From the NCBI GenBank assembly GCA_030035585.1, contig CM057460.1:129316714-129380713 (forward strand): a stretch of DNA of 64,000 bases, read 5' to 3'. Source of the DNA: Dugong dugon (Eukaryota > Chordata > Mammalia > Sirenia > Dugongidae). Under the pieces are notes generated by a model. The model made no database searches and was not told the origin of the DNA. It was given only the letters and a program-made list of their open reading frames with translations. Positions 22,560 through 33,009 of the stretch are shown piece by piece. The translations under genes and the position numbers were made by a program. Positions within the stretch are counted from its first letter, which is position 1, and each line of letters begins with the position of its first letter.

Positions 22560-23938
22560 AATCTACTCACAGTTATAATGTCCTCTTTGCAGCAGCTTAA
22601 TGAAAAGTGTCATGTGTGTCTAGAATCTACCCCCAGCCTCCCAACCAGCCCTGAAAACCACAGCTTTGTGCATTGCCATGGCATCAATGGCATAGAAGGC
22701 TGACATATTTTAAGAACAGAGGTCCCCACATCAGGCTGACAGTTGCCTTTAGCAGGCACATAACTCAATCAGCTCCTCAGCCTCATGCACTGGCAGCCCT
22801 GGGGCCAACTGCAGATGACCTGGAAAAAGCCACTCCTCCAGTTAGGAGAAGAGACGAGGCTCCATGGATGATTGCTTAGCTCCTCACCAGACGTCTGATG
22901 AATATGTCACCCAGACGAAGACGGCATCTACAATTCACTTAATGTGGCTTCCACCTTCGTAATCTCATGTAATCAGATTTTACATCTACAATGTTAACAA
23001 AATGCCAACTACCATAAAGGGAATAAAGTGAAGTAATGCTGTTTTTAATTCAAAAGCCTTGCTACACATCTGTGCTTTACAGCTCTTTGTCTAAAATTAA
23101 TTGACTCCTTAGTTAATTTCCTGCACTAACATAGTACATAAATTAAATTAGAATCTCAATCATTAAGCAGTAATGACATCAGAGTTATGGATTTAGCCAT
23201 TTCACTGACTCATAACAGGTATTTTCCTTGGGAAATATCAGTAGATTAAACTATGACTAAGACATAGTTAATGACAATTAATGCTTAAGGTCAGAGACCA
23301 AATCACTTTTAGCCCCATTATGAGCATTTCCTGGCTACTAGCTTGATTCTGACCTTGTTAATATAGATGTCAGAGGGCACAAGGGTACACCAAGTCTATT
23401 GAAGACATAGCTCTTCATGCCTAAATGGACCATCACAGTTCAACAGATGAAAAGCAATAGGCTGCATATTCTGATGACTCCTGCTAGTACTTTTTACAAG
23501 AGAAGCTGACAGAGTTTTCTTTTACGTCAGTTTTGTTTTAATCAAATCATTGATGTAAACTATCTGAGATGGAGCTGAGAGAGAAGAGATAGCATAAGAG
23601 TAAGTTTTCAGTGGTCACACATGCTTACAATGGGATAAAATGGCCTTTAACTTAACAGAACAATTCAAAGACATGCCAGGATGCAATAATGTCAGGGTTA
23701 CATAGACGAAAAATAAGGCATTAAGTTAGGCAACATGTCTTGGACAAGAAAAGGGAGCCAAAGAGCAGTTATAGTGAGGGCCCAGAATGATGAGAGTGTG
23801 CAGGCTGAGTAGGGGTGCAGCAGGAGAAAACTGGAAATAGGAGGACAGGATCTCACAGAAAAATGAGAACACAATTTTCTTCCTAAATGAACTTGATGAG
23901 CTGACTCTCTCAATAATCTCAAAGAAAATCATGAATAA
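22560..23938. other. No gene recognised
   Basis: About 23040-23340 is notably rich in TAAT/ATTA words and lacks repeat signatures, which is compatible with conserved non-coding DNA, but conservation cannot be judged from one sequence. Open frames at 22673-22879 (+) and 23698-23932 (-) have no motif. Confidence 0.45.
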
Positions 23939-23939
23939 C

Positions 23940-24345
23940 TATCATTTATGTAGCTCTTTGCAATAGAAAACACACACATACACACTCCTTACTGTGAAGT
24001 AAGTATAATTATCATTCCCATTTAACAGATGATGAGCCTGATTAACAGAGGCTTGCAGGGGGGAGGGGGAAACGGGGATTATAGGGTGGCATTTGCACCC
24101 CCCAGGCACAAGTCCAAGGGGGCACCAAGGTGGCCTACAAATCATCATCACTCCCCTCCCAGTCGACAAGGGTGGGGGGCACAAATTTAGAGATTGACCT
24201 TGGGAACTCTTTACCCTCCCTAAACCTCTGCAATTAATGGTGGTTAATTCATTTGTCCAGTGTCACCCAGCTAGTAAGAATTAGAATTGGGATTTGAACC
24301 CTGGGATTCTGAAATCAAATACCATGTGTTTTCCATTATAGCACG
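23940..24345 (-). mobile_element. MIR split by a GC-rich insertion
   Basis: Left piece: 'gtagctctttgcaatag', 'aagtataattatcattccc', 'atttaacagatgatgagcc'. Right piece: 'ttgtccagtgtcacccagc', 'tagtaagaattagaattgg', 'gatttgaaccctgggattc'. Together they make a minus-strand MIR with an interruption at about 24050-24232. Confidence 0.75.
24050..24232. mobile_element. Unclassified GC-rich insertion with inverted repeats
   Basis: It interrupts a MIR, so it arrived later. A 14-base inverted repeat with two mismatches lies at 24091-24104 (ATTTGCACCCCCCA) and 24173-24186 (TGGGGGGCACAAAT). The GC content is far above its surroundings. There is no frame and no match to AfroSINE, L1 or RTE. It might be a decayed MITE or an LTR piece. 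Limits are uncertain; an ATTAA word stands near both edges. Confidence 0.45.
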
Positions 24346-24800
24346 TTACTCTTAATTAGAAAATTTTTTGTGTGGCAAAGACAAAATAACTGCTTCTGTC
24401 TGTTTTTTTTTGGTCCTCTCCCTTGCTAAGAGGTAAGGATTCTTTGGCTAGGCCAGCTCCAAGGCTCTTTACAGTGCTGGAAATGGGGGAAAAGAAAGGA
24501 GATCTTAAGATTCACCAGGGTTAGGGTGATCTGCATCATAAAGAGCCTACAGAGAGGGAAAGGGAAGGAGACTGAGGAGCTATAGTAGTATAGAGTAGGA
24601 ATAAATGCGAGGGCAATGGAGAATTTTTTCTCTTAGAAGCGTGCCAGGACTATAAGAAAGCTTGGAATTAAAAGAGGCATTTCGAGGAATACTAAGAGGT
24701 TGTGCTGAACAGTAATGTACTAAACTGATTTTTTTAATGTTGTTGCTGCTATAGTTTGGGACACATACCTGTATATATATGTTTGTATAAGTATAAACTA

Positions 24801-24993
24801 AAAAAACCCCATTGCCATCGAGTACAGTCTGACTCATAGCAACCCTACAGCACAGGGTGGAACTACCCTTTAGTGTTTTCTAGGCTGCAATCTTTATGGG
24901 AATAGATTGCCAGATTTTTCTCCTGCAGAGTGTTTGAATCGCCAGCCTTTCGGTTAGCAGCTGAGCGCTTAACTATTCTGCCATTAGGGCTCC
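24801..24993 (-). mobile_element. AfroSINE, longer subtype
   Basis: Minus-strand head GGAGCCCTAATGGCAGAATAG and tail block 'gactgtactcgatggcaat'. It carries the longer internal block ('gctgcaatctttatggga', 'tttttctcctgcag'). It is followed on the right by a TA/TG simple repeat. Confidence 0.9.
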
Positions 24994-24999
24994 TGCATT

Positions 25000-25045
25000 T
25001 TATATATATATATATAAAATGATATGTGTGTGTGTATATATTCCC
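25000..25045 (+). repeat. (TA)n/(TG)n simple repeat
   Basis: A run of TATA units (about 25001-25016) is followed by GATATG and TGTGTGTG, ending before a C-rich run at 25044. Confidence 0.85.
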
Positions 25046-25359
25046 CCCCACCCCTCGCTGGACTACTGTTACTTCGACTTCGTGCTAAGATTGGACCACA
25101 TAGACTCCAAGTTTAAGTGGGTTTCATCTGTGTAACAATGCTCACAATTTTTTTTTTCTTTCATTCTGGTAGTGATGATAAAATGTCAAAAACAATACTG
25201 GACAGTTTTACTTAATACATAGATTTAAAAAAATAAATTATACAAATATAAAGTGAACCAAGCTCTCTAGTCTCCTCTCCCCTAACACAGTCTATGCTTG
25301 GCCAAAATGGACTACTTTTGGTTCCTTGAAAGCACTCCGGACTTTTCCTGGCTTATTAT

Positions 25360-25705
25360 CTTTGCTCCACTACTTCTTCAGCTGGTGTATTCTTTTCCCA
25401 TTGCTGCCTGTCTAAATCCTTCCCATCCTTCAAAGTATAACTTCATGCCAGCTCTTCCCCAAAACCTTCACTGCAAATAGGCAGCCATCACTCCCTCTTT
25501 CATAGTCCTTAGACCCCTCCAAATCCCTTAAGGTGTATATTACAGTTTATTTTATATTAAATTAGCCTACATACATATTAGTTTTAATTCCTCTACTAGC
25601 TCACAAACTCCCTGAGGTGAATCACCCTATGTACATTTTGATCCTCTCATCACTGAATGCCTTGCATATAGTAATTGATCAATATACATTTGCTGGATAA
25701 AAGTA
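25360..25705 (+). mobile_element. L2 3' end
   Basis: The order is that of the L2 3' terminus: 'atccttcaaagtataactt', 'aaccttcactgcaaatagg', 'ctagctcacaaactccctg', 'atgccttgcatatagtaat' and 'caatatacatttgctggat'. Confidence 0.75.
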
Positions 25706-25709
25706 GAAA

Positions 25710-26478
25710 TATTTATTAAAATATCCATTATATGTGTTGATGTACATGTACATTTATAAATTCATCCCTATTATACTTTTAGGTTATCAGAAGTGCAGTA
25801 AATTCTACATTACAAGCAACCCTTTGTCAGATCTTTATCAAAGCAGAAATAAAACACCCAATTCTGTTAACAGAGGACTCACGAGCCTTTATCATAATCC
25901 TTCAGTCTCTATTTGTGGTCACTGAACTGCATTCCTTCCTTTAAACTGAATAATAGAGACAGTGAGTTAGTTTAAAAAGCTGAAAATACAGCAGTATAAT
26001 AGAACCTTCTTCAAGATGGCTAGACTTTTGCAAAGCCCAGCAGTGTCCCTGAGTAGATGTCTCCTTTTCTCTGTAGAGGCCAGGAGTTGAGATAAAGGAA
26101 CATATTTTAAATAGTTACAAATAAATAGTAACTGCTAAAATATTGTAATAAAACATAGGGTAATGGGAAATCTGACCCAAAGAATTAATCCCAATGATAC
26201 AAGAACTGTACTTGAAACATCATTTACCAAATTCAAAATGAGCATGACTTTGGGGTAAAATTCCAAATTGTGGCTAAATCATTCCCTCTTTCTTTTCAGA
26301 AAGAAAGGCATTGTATATCAAGGAAGATATCTGGAAATCCTACCATCTATTCTGTTTGGAATTCCCAAGTTTTCAAGAATAAGTGTACTGAGCAGAGTAC
26401 TGAGAGATGATCCAGGGTGCAACAGATGTATAAAGTGGGGAAGGACACTCAGACAGTGAATACAATGTACAAAACCAC
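25710..26478. other. No recognisable feature
   Basis: AT-rich sequence without a supported gene or repeat. Confidence 0.5.
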
Positions 26479-26531
26479 CCGCTGTTCATTTAATTATTCA
26501 ACAAATTTTATAGAATGCCTATTATATGCCA

Positions 26532-26717
26532 AACCAAACGAAATCCACTACTGTCGAGTCTATTCCAGCTCATAGAGACCCCATAGGGTTTCCAAGGCTG
26601 TAAATCTCTATGGAAGCAAACTGCCATGTCTTTCTCCCACAGAGCCGCTGGTGGTTTCGAACCACTGACCTTTCAGTTAACAGTTGAGTGCTTTAACAAC
26701 TGCACTACCAGAGCTCC
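26532..26717 (-). mobile_element. AfroSINE, longer subtype, full length
   Basis: Minus-strand head GGAGCTCTGGTAGTGCAG; the longer internal block is present ('gctgtaaatctctatgga'). Near-perfect 12-bp target duplications lie at 26520-26531 (TATTATATGCCA) and 26720-26731 (TATTATGTGCCA). It interrupts the L2 at its 'tactatgtgcca'-type word. Confidence 0.93.
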
Positions 26718-27133
26718 TTTATTATGTGCCAGGTGCTGTTTATTGATTCAGTAGTGAGTAAAACAAGTAAAACTAGTGGGCCTCATAGGGTTTGCATTCT
26801 AGTGAGGGAAGGCAGATAATATACTAATTAATAATTAAAGCGTACACTCTGCAACATGGTAATTAGTGCTCTGTAGAAAAATAAAGTGGGAAAGGAAATA
26901 ACCAAGGGGAGAGGGGCTTTAGGTGTTCAATTTCAGACAGAGTGGTCAGGCACAGCCTCACTGAGAAGATGCTATTTGACTAATGGACAGAAGGAGGGCA
27001 GGAATTGAGCTACACGGTCACCTAGGAGAGGGGCATTCCAGGCAGGAGAAATAATATGTGTCAAGACTGAGAGGAAGCAGGCTTGGCATCTTTGAGAAAT
27101 AGCAACCTAGGCAATATGGGTAGACTGGTGTAA

Positions 27134-27417
27134 ATGTTGTTGTTAGGTGCTGTCGAGTCACTTCCGACTCATAGCACCCCTATATAAAGCAGAACGAAAC
27201 ACTGCCTGCTCCTACACCACCCTCACAATCACTGCTGTTTGAGCCCGTTGTTGCAGCCACTGTGTCAATCCATCTCATTGAAGATCTTCTTCTTTTTCGC
27301 TGATCCTCTACTTTACCAAGCATGATATCCTTCTTCAGGGACTGGTTCTTTTTAATAACGTGTCCAAAGTATGTGAGAGGAAGTCTCACCACTCTCGCTT
27401 CTAAGGAGCATTTATTT
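27134..27417 (-). mobile_element. RTE-type LINE, 5'-truncated 3' end
   Basis: A perfect 10-bp target duplication ACTGGTGTAA lies at 27124-27133 and 27418-27427, so the 284-bp insertion has exact ends. On the minus strand it encodes residues matching the C-terminus of RTE ORF2: 'YFGHVIKKNQSLKKDIMLGK' then 'RWIDTV'. The larger plus-strand copy at 41352-42446 carries the same segment ('AYFGHVVRRDQSLEKDIMLG'). The 3' end GAGTCGGAAGTGACTCGACAG, shortened here, resembles AfroSINE tails. Confidence 0.92.
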
Positions 27418-27904
27418 ACTGGTGTAAGACTGGAGCAGACCAAATGTGAAACAGTGTGGTGTAATGAGGCAAATTTAATATTGCTGAAGTATAAAATGGA
27501 AAGAAGAGCCAGAAGACAAGGATGAAGAAGTCGACAGGAAACATATCGTGAAAGGCCTGTATTCTGTGGTAAGGAGCTTCTTGGTAATGGAGGGTCATTG
27601 AAAGGATGTTAGCACTACTGAATTGAGAGCACTCACTCTGGTAGGGGAAGGAAGGGCATGACATAAGGTAGGATACCTGTTGGCTATTACTATAATAGGC
27701 CAGGTGGAAACAGTGAGAGAACAAAGACTTGAAAGATTTTAGGAAGTTATATAAAACCTGATGATCGATGAGCTCGATATACCTAGGGGGAAAACTTATT
27801 ATCAGTCTCTTTGCAGCAGGCATCTGTTCTGTATCTGTTTCTGTATCCCTTGCATGTAGTATGTACACAATTAGTGAATAAGGAATTTGGCAATTGAGCC
27901 TCCC

Positions 27905-28389
27905 TGTCATGGATTGAATTATGTCCCCCAAAAATATGTGTATCAATTTGACTGGGCCATGATTCCCGGTATTGTGTGATTTTCCCATGTGTGGTAAATC
28001 CTGCCTCTGTGATGTTAATAAGGGAGAATGGGCAGCAGTTGTGTTAGTGAGGTAGGATTCAATTTACAAGACTGGATTGTAGCCTGAGACAATGTCTTGA
28101 GATATAAAAGAGAGAAGTGAGCAGTGAGACAGGGGGATATCATACCATCAAGAAAGCAGTGCTGGGAGCAGAGGGCGTCCTTTGGACCGGGGTCCCTGCG
28201 CAGAGAAGCTCCTAGTGGGGGAAAACACTGAAGAGAAGAAGGCCGACAGAGAGAAAAAGCCTTCCCCTGGAGGTGACGCCCTGAATTTGGACTTTTAGCC
28301 TATTCTGACTGTGAGGAAATAAACTTCTCTTTGTTAAAACCATCCACTTTGTGGTATTTCTGTTATAGCAGCACTACATGACTAAGACA
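27905..28389 (+). repeat. 5' LTR of the MaLR provirus
   Basis: It starts TGTCATGGATTG and ends ATGACTAAGACA. A GATATAAAAGAGAG word (TATA-like) lies near 28101-28114 and an AATAAA polyadenylation signal near 28318-28323, the expected U3/R order for a MaLR LTR. Confidence 0.92.
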
Positions 28390-29344
28390 GAATTTGGTAC
28401 CGAAAGAGTGGGGTGCTGCTCTAACAGATACCTAAAATGTGGAAGTGGTTTTGAAACTGAATGGATAGACGAGTGGCAGTGGCAGAGGGCCAGCAGCAGC
28501 CGAGAACCTGCATCAGTAGAGAAGTGGCAACAGCAGGGAACCAGCAGCAGCAGAACCAGGAGACCAGTGCGAGGCGGTGCTGGAGCCAACCCAGGGAGGG
28601 AGAGAGCTGAGTGCCTGTGCACACGAGGCTTTCTGGTGGAGTGGGGTACCTCCGGGCACTTATTGGTGGAGCTACTGAGCCTTGGAACACTTGCCCCAGC
28701 AGGGCAGATGCGGGCGTGAGACCCGAGGGCTGAGAGGCCACAGGAAGCAGAAGATGAAAAGACAAGGGACACAAGAAGCTGAGCTGCCTCAGTCTCAAAA
28801 GGTAAGGCCATGACCTCTGGGGTTTCAAAGGGTGGAGACATGGCCTCTGGTGTTTCTAAGGGTGGAGTTGTCACTCCGATGGACTAGGAGAATGGTGCGC
28901 CTAAAGCCAAGGGAGCAGAGTTGCTGTCCCAGTGGGCCTGGAAGGAGGAGCTGAAGCCCAGGGCCGGCGAGGAGCCTCCACTCAAAATCCAGAGACTGTG
29001 GCCGATACCTAGAGTCTGGACGGCAGGGCTACCATATAAATTGTCTTAGAGAACAGATGATTATTTTCAAAGCCTTGAAGGCTAATGTAATGTGTTCTGC
29101 TGCCTTTCTTGGTGCCTGTTATCACTTCTTTTCCTCTAGTTTCTCCCATTTGTAATGGAAATGTCTAGCTTGTGCCTGTTCTGCCATTGTACCTTTGGAA
29201 GCAGATAACTTGTATTCTAGATTTCATAGATGAAGAGGAATTTTTGGATTTTGGACTTAGAGTTAAGACTTTGCTATGATATAATGGGGTAAATATGTTT
29301 TCCATGTTGCAAGGATGTGATTTTTGGGGGGCCAAAGGATGGAA
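28390..29344 (+). other. MaLR internal region, no protein frame
   Basis: It carries primer-site-adjacent sequence at the left and the 3' internal words 'agtttctcccatttgtaat' and 'gattttggacttagagtta' at the right, as in THE1/MST-type elements. It is much shorter than autonomous retroviral interiors and encodes no gag or pol that I can see. A 135-166 codon pair of overlapping minus-strand frames at 28374-28874 is a GC-rich chance frame. Confidence 0.85.
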
Positions 29345-29830
29345 TGTCATGGATTGAATTATGTCCCCCCAAAAATGTGTGTGTCAATTTGGCTGGGCCA
29401 GGATTTCTGGTACTGTGTGATTTTTCCATGTGTCATAAATCCTGCCTCTATGATATTAATGAGGAAGCATGGGCAGCAGTTGTGTTAGTGAGGCAGGACT
29501 CAATTTACAAGACTGGACTGTGGCCTGAGACAATCTCTTGAGATATAAAAGAGAGAAGTGAGCAGTGAGCCAGGGGGACCTCATACCATCAAGAAAACAG
29601 TGCTGGGAGCAGAGCGTGTCCTCTGGACCAGGGTCGCTATGCAGAGAATCTCCCAGTCCGGGGGGAACACCGAAGAAAAGAAGGCCAACAGAGAGAAAGA
29701 GCCTTCGCCTGGAGCTGAAGCCCTGAATTTGGACTTGTAGCCTACTTTGACTGAGAGGAAATAAACTTCTCTTCGTTAAAACCATCCACTTGTGATATTT
29801 CTATTATAGCAGCACTAGATAACTAAGACA
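29345..29830 (+). repeat. 3' LTR of the MaLR provirus
   Basis: It starts TGTCATGGATTG and ends ATAACTAAGACA. It aligns with the 5' LTR over its whole length, with about 50 differences and small balanced indels. Confidence 0.92.
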
Positions 29831-30132
29831 CTCCCCATCCCTCACAGCTGAAAACATTGTAATCTTAGTGATTAAGCTATTGGTGTTTTCAAACAGAAAC
29901 AATCTCTCCAGCAATTCTTACGTAGAGGACTCATAGGTCTTCATCATAACCTTTCAGTGTATATTTATAACCACTGAATTGCATTTCTTGCATTCCTTGC
30001 TTTGGAAATGATTTCTTAAATCATTTCCAAAGGGGTTGTTTCTACTAATGCAAAAAGATCCTATTATAACATGTGACCTATAACAAAGTCCTATAGTGGG
30101 GATTTCAAGGCCATTACTGTCACAAGGCTCTA

Positions 30133-30200
30133 ATGGAGTAATTCTCAAACCTAGCTGCACATGTAAGAGCCACCTGGTCAGTTTTAAAAGATACTGTCAC
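30133..30200 (+). mobile_element. MER5-like hAT relic, left part (split by L1 copy 1)
   Basis: 'agtaattctcaaacctagc', 'tgcacatgtaagagccacc' and 'tggtcagttttaaaagatac' match MER5-type non-autonomous hAT elements. The right part resumes at 38666 ('atggttcagaattacttga', 'tgtggtggagcc'), after the L1. Confidence 0.6.
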
Positions 30201-31569
30201 CCAGGGGTGAGGACAAGATGGTGGAGTAGTCAGACACTTCCTGAGGTCCATCTTACAACAAAGACCCAAAAAAACAAGTGAATCGATTATATATGACAAT
30301 CTAGGAGCCCAGAACATCAAAGACAAAGTTGAGGAATTGGACTGAACGGCAGGGGGAGGGAGAAATGGTTCAGAAGCAGTGAGGAGTTGGCCAGACCTGA
30401 GCTGGCCAGCGCTGGCACCCTGCAGGCTGGATCGGCTAGTGCATGAGGGGTGAGGCAAGCAGTGGCGCTTGGGACTAATTTTCCACATCAGGAGAGACCA
30501 AGAGGCAGAGAGTCTGCCCAAGCCTCCAGAACCAGCAAGAAATGGTGCTCAATTGGCAAAAGATAAGTACAAGCATCTAACCTACCACGTGGATCCAAAA
30601 AAAAAAAAAAAAAAACCCCTTTGGGAAGTACCTCTCTCCCATTTACCTGCCCCCTCCCTACTCTGCTCCAGGTCCCAGTCTGGCTTCAGTGATTGCTGTG
30701 CCCCCTGGGCCGGAAGTAGGACCCATCGCTTGCCCTGAGCCGTTCTCTCAGCTTTGAAAAGAGAACATATTAACAGGAAAAAATAATCTTCCAGCTCCCC
30801 TAAGCTGAGAACTCAAGGAAGGCACAGCCCCTTTGCGTAGGCACAGGCATAAGGGGTCCACAGACTTTGAATGCCTTTCACCCTTGCATAGACCTGTGTG
30901 GGCCTATTTCAACAGCATAGGCCCTCATTAGCATATTACTACAGGGCATATACTTGAAACCTATATTCAACTGCATCAGCTATAAGGGGGAGTGGCAGAT
31001 TCATGACATTTGACACTACCCTGCCCACCTCACCTACCCACATCCAGGGCCTGAGGACTGGTGGTTCCACCCATGCCACCAAGCCACCTGCGGCAGGGGT
31101 CCAAGAATAAGTGGTGTCTCCTAGTCCTTACAGCCAACAGCATTGGGTGCCCACAGTCCGGCTGCAAAACTCACCTACCTACACAATCTAGGGAAGAGGG
31201 ACCCACCTTCCACCCAAACACTCAGGGGCAGCAGTCAGCCCTCTGCCTTGATCAGCGCATGACCCCCTTTGCAGCTAGATACCTGTGCCTACTCCATTCC
31301 TGCCTGTCTAGGACTGTAGGTGAGAGCCTGCATCACATACTCAGTGACCAACGAACTGGAAACCTGAGCTGAATCCACACAAGAAAAGTAAACAGAATCC
31401 TGGACTCACATACCTACTACCAGTTCTAGCCACCTGGAGACAGGATATGAGAGCTTCAAAGATGCCAATAATCAAACTAGCTCACATGACCAGCCTATTT
31501 GGGCATATCAAAACAAAACAAGAAGCTAGGACACAGTAAGCAAACATAAATAAATATAATAACTTATTG
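30201..31569 (+). promoter_or_regulatory. L1 copy 1 5' UTR with YY1-like site
   Basis: The 1369-base leader begins CCAGGGGTGAGGACAAGATGG. CAAGATGG at 30214-30221 matches the YY1 site that positions transcription in L1 5' UTRs. The leader of copy 2 aligns with it and is also 1369 bases. Internal promoter activity is known for L1 as a class; activity here is not shown. Confidence 0.75.
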
Positions 31570-32558
31570 ATGGCTAGGAGACAACAGTCAGTATCAAATC
31601 ACGTAAACAAGCAGACCATTATGGCTTCAGAAAGCCACAAAAACAAAGAATCAAGAGACCTTCAGATGGAAGAGAACTTGGAATTACTGGAGGTAGAATT
31701 CAAAACATTAATATACAGAACTCTTCAAGAGATGAGGAAGGAGATAAATCAAAACACAGAACAAGCCAAGGAACATGCAGACAAAGCAATAGAGGAAACT
31801 TAAGAAGGTTATAAAGAGCATAACGACAAATTTAACAGGTTGCAAGAATCCATAGAGAGACAGCAAACAAATCCAAGAGATTAACAACAAAATTTCAGAA
31901 TTAGACAACTCAAGAGAAAGTCATAGGAGCAGAATTGAGGCAATAGAAGTTAGAATTAGTAAGATTGAAGATAAACCGCTTGACACCAATTTATTTGAGT
32001 AAAAATCAGATAAAAGAATTTAAAAAAACGAAGAAAACCTAAGAATTATGTGGGACTCTATCAAGAGGAATAACCTTTAAGTGATTGGAGCACCAGAACA
32101 GGGGGGATAATAGAAAATACAGAGAATTGTTGAAGATTTGTTGGCATAAAACTTCCCTGATATAATGAAAGATAAGAAGACATCTATCCAAGAAGCTCAT
32201 CGAACTCCACACAAGGTAAATCCCAAAAGAAAGTCACCAAGACTTATTATTATCAAACTTACCAAAACCAAAGATAAAGAGAGAATTTTAAGAGTGGCTA
32301 GGGATAAACAAAAAGTCATCTACAAAGGAGAGTCAATAAGAATAAGCTCAGACTACTCAGCAGATGGAGGCAAGAAGGCAATGGGATGACATTCATAAAA
32401 CCTTGAAGGAAAAAAATTGGCAGCCAAGAATTCTCTCTCTCTAATATGATGGTGAAATTAGGACATTTCCAGATAAACAGAAGTTCAGGGAATTTGCAAA
32501 AACCAAACCAAAATTACAAGAAATACTAAAGGGAGTCCTCCAGTTAGAAAATCAATAA
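31570..32558 (+). pseudogene. L1 ORF1 (RNA-binding chaperone), copy 1
   Basis: L1 ORF1 encodes a trimeric RNA-binding protein with a coiled coil, an RRM and a C-terminal domain. Here the start MARRQQSVSNH fits copy 2 (MAQKQQSISNH). The acidic/lysine-rich coiled-coil region follows, and the end reads FPDKQKFREF then LQEILKGVLQLENQ before TAA 32556-32558. The frame is broken at TAA 31801-31803, a small indel near 31870, a TAA in 'gagtaaaaatc' (about 32000), TAA 32021-32023 and others. The stops at 31801 and 32021 have counterparts in copy 2. Confidence 0.88.
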
Positions 32559-33009
32559 CATCAGATAACAAGCCAAGACTAGAACACAGGACACAGCAAC
32601 CAGATATCAACACAGATAGGGAAGTCACAAAAATAAATCACAGTTAAAACATAAAAAACAGGGAAACAGAGATGTCAATTACTAAAAGATGACAATGTTA
32701 AAACAAAAAAGAGGGACTAAATAATGTAGTTATAGATCTTTCATATGAAGAGGAAAACAAGGCAATATAAAGAAATAAAAGATTGGTTTAAACTTGGAAA
32801 AATAGGAGTAAATATTAAGGTAACCACAAAGGAAACTAACAATCCTACACATCAAAATAAAACACAAGAAAAATATAATGACTTAGCAAATACAAAATCA
32901 ACAACAACGAAAACGAAGAAAATAAAATACATAAAGAAAAACAACTCAGCACAGAAAATGAAGTGGAAAAATGAAACTGTCAACAATACACACACAAAAG
33001 AAAGACATC

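Larger units (their letters stand above)
26480..27750 (-). mobile_element. L2, minus strand, cut by an AfroSINE and an RTE fragment
   Basis: The left end 'catttaattattcaacaaat' followed by 'gaatgcctattatatgcca' is the reverse complement of the L2 3' terminus. It continues after the AfroSINE with 'ggtgctgtttattgattc', 'cctcatagggtttgcattc', 'gagtggtcaggcacagcc' and 'gggcattccaggcaggag'. After the RTE piece come 'ccagaagacaaggatgaag' and 'gaaaggcctgtattctgtg'. The guests are AfroSINE 26532-26717 and RTE 27134-27417. Confidence 0.7.
27905..29830 (+). mobile_element. Complete MaLR-type (ERVL-MaLR) provirus, two LTRs
   Basis: Two LTRs of 485 and 486 bp, both TGTCATGG...CTAAGACA, flank 955 bp of internal sequence. 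The target duplication CTCCC is perfect at 27900-27904 and 29831-29835. Just after the 5' LTR, GAATTTGGTACC and 'gtggggtgctgct' match the primer-site region of MaLR elements. Just before the 3' LTR is a polypurine tract TTTTTGGGGGGCC and AAAGGATGGAA. MaLRs are non-autonomous and depend on ERVL proteins. The LTRs differ by about 50 substitutions by eye (about 11%), so it is old but structurally whole. Confidence 0.92.

Noticed and set aside
27416-27988. 190-codon minus-strand frame
   Set aside because: It runs across the end of the L2 remnant and into the MaLR 5' LTR, so it cannot be one gene; it is a chance frame over repeats.
28374-28874. Overlapping minus- and plus-strand frames of 113-166 codons
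   Set aside because: They cover the MaLR LTR end and internal region, with GC-rich low-complexity translation in several frames at once.
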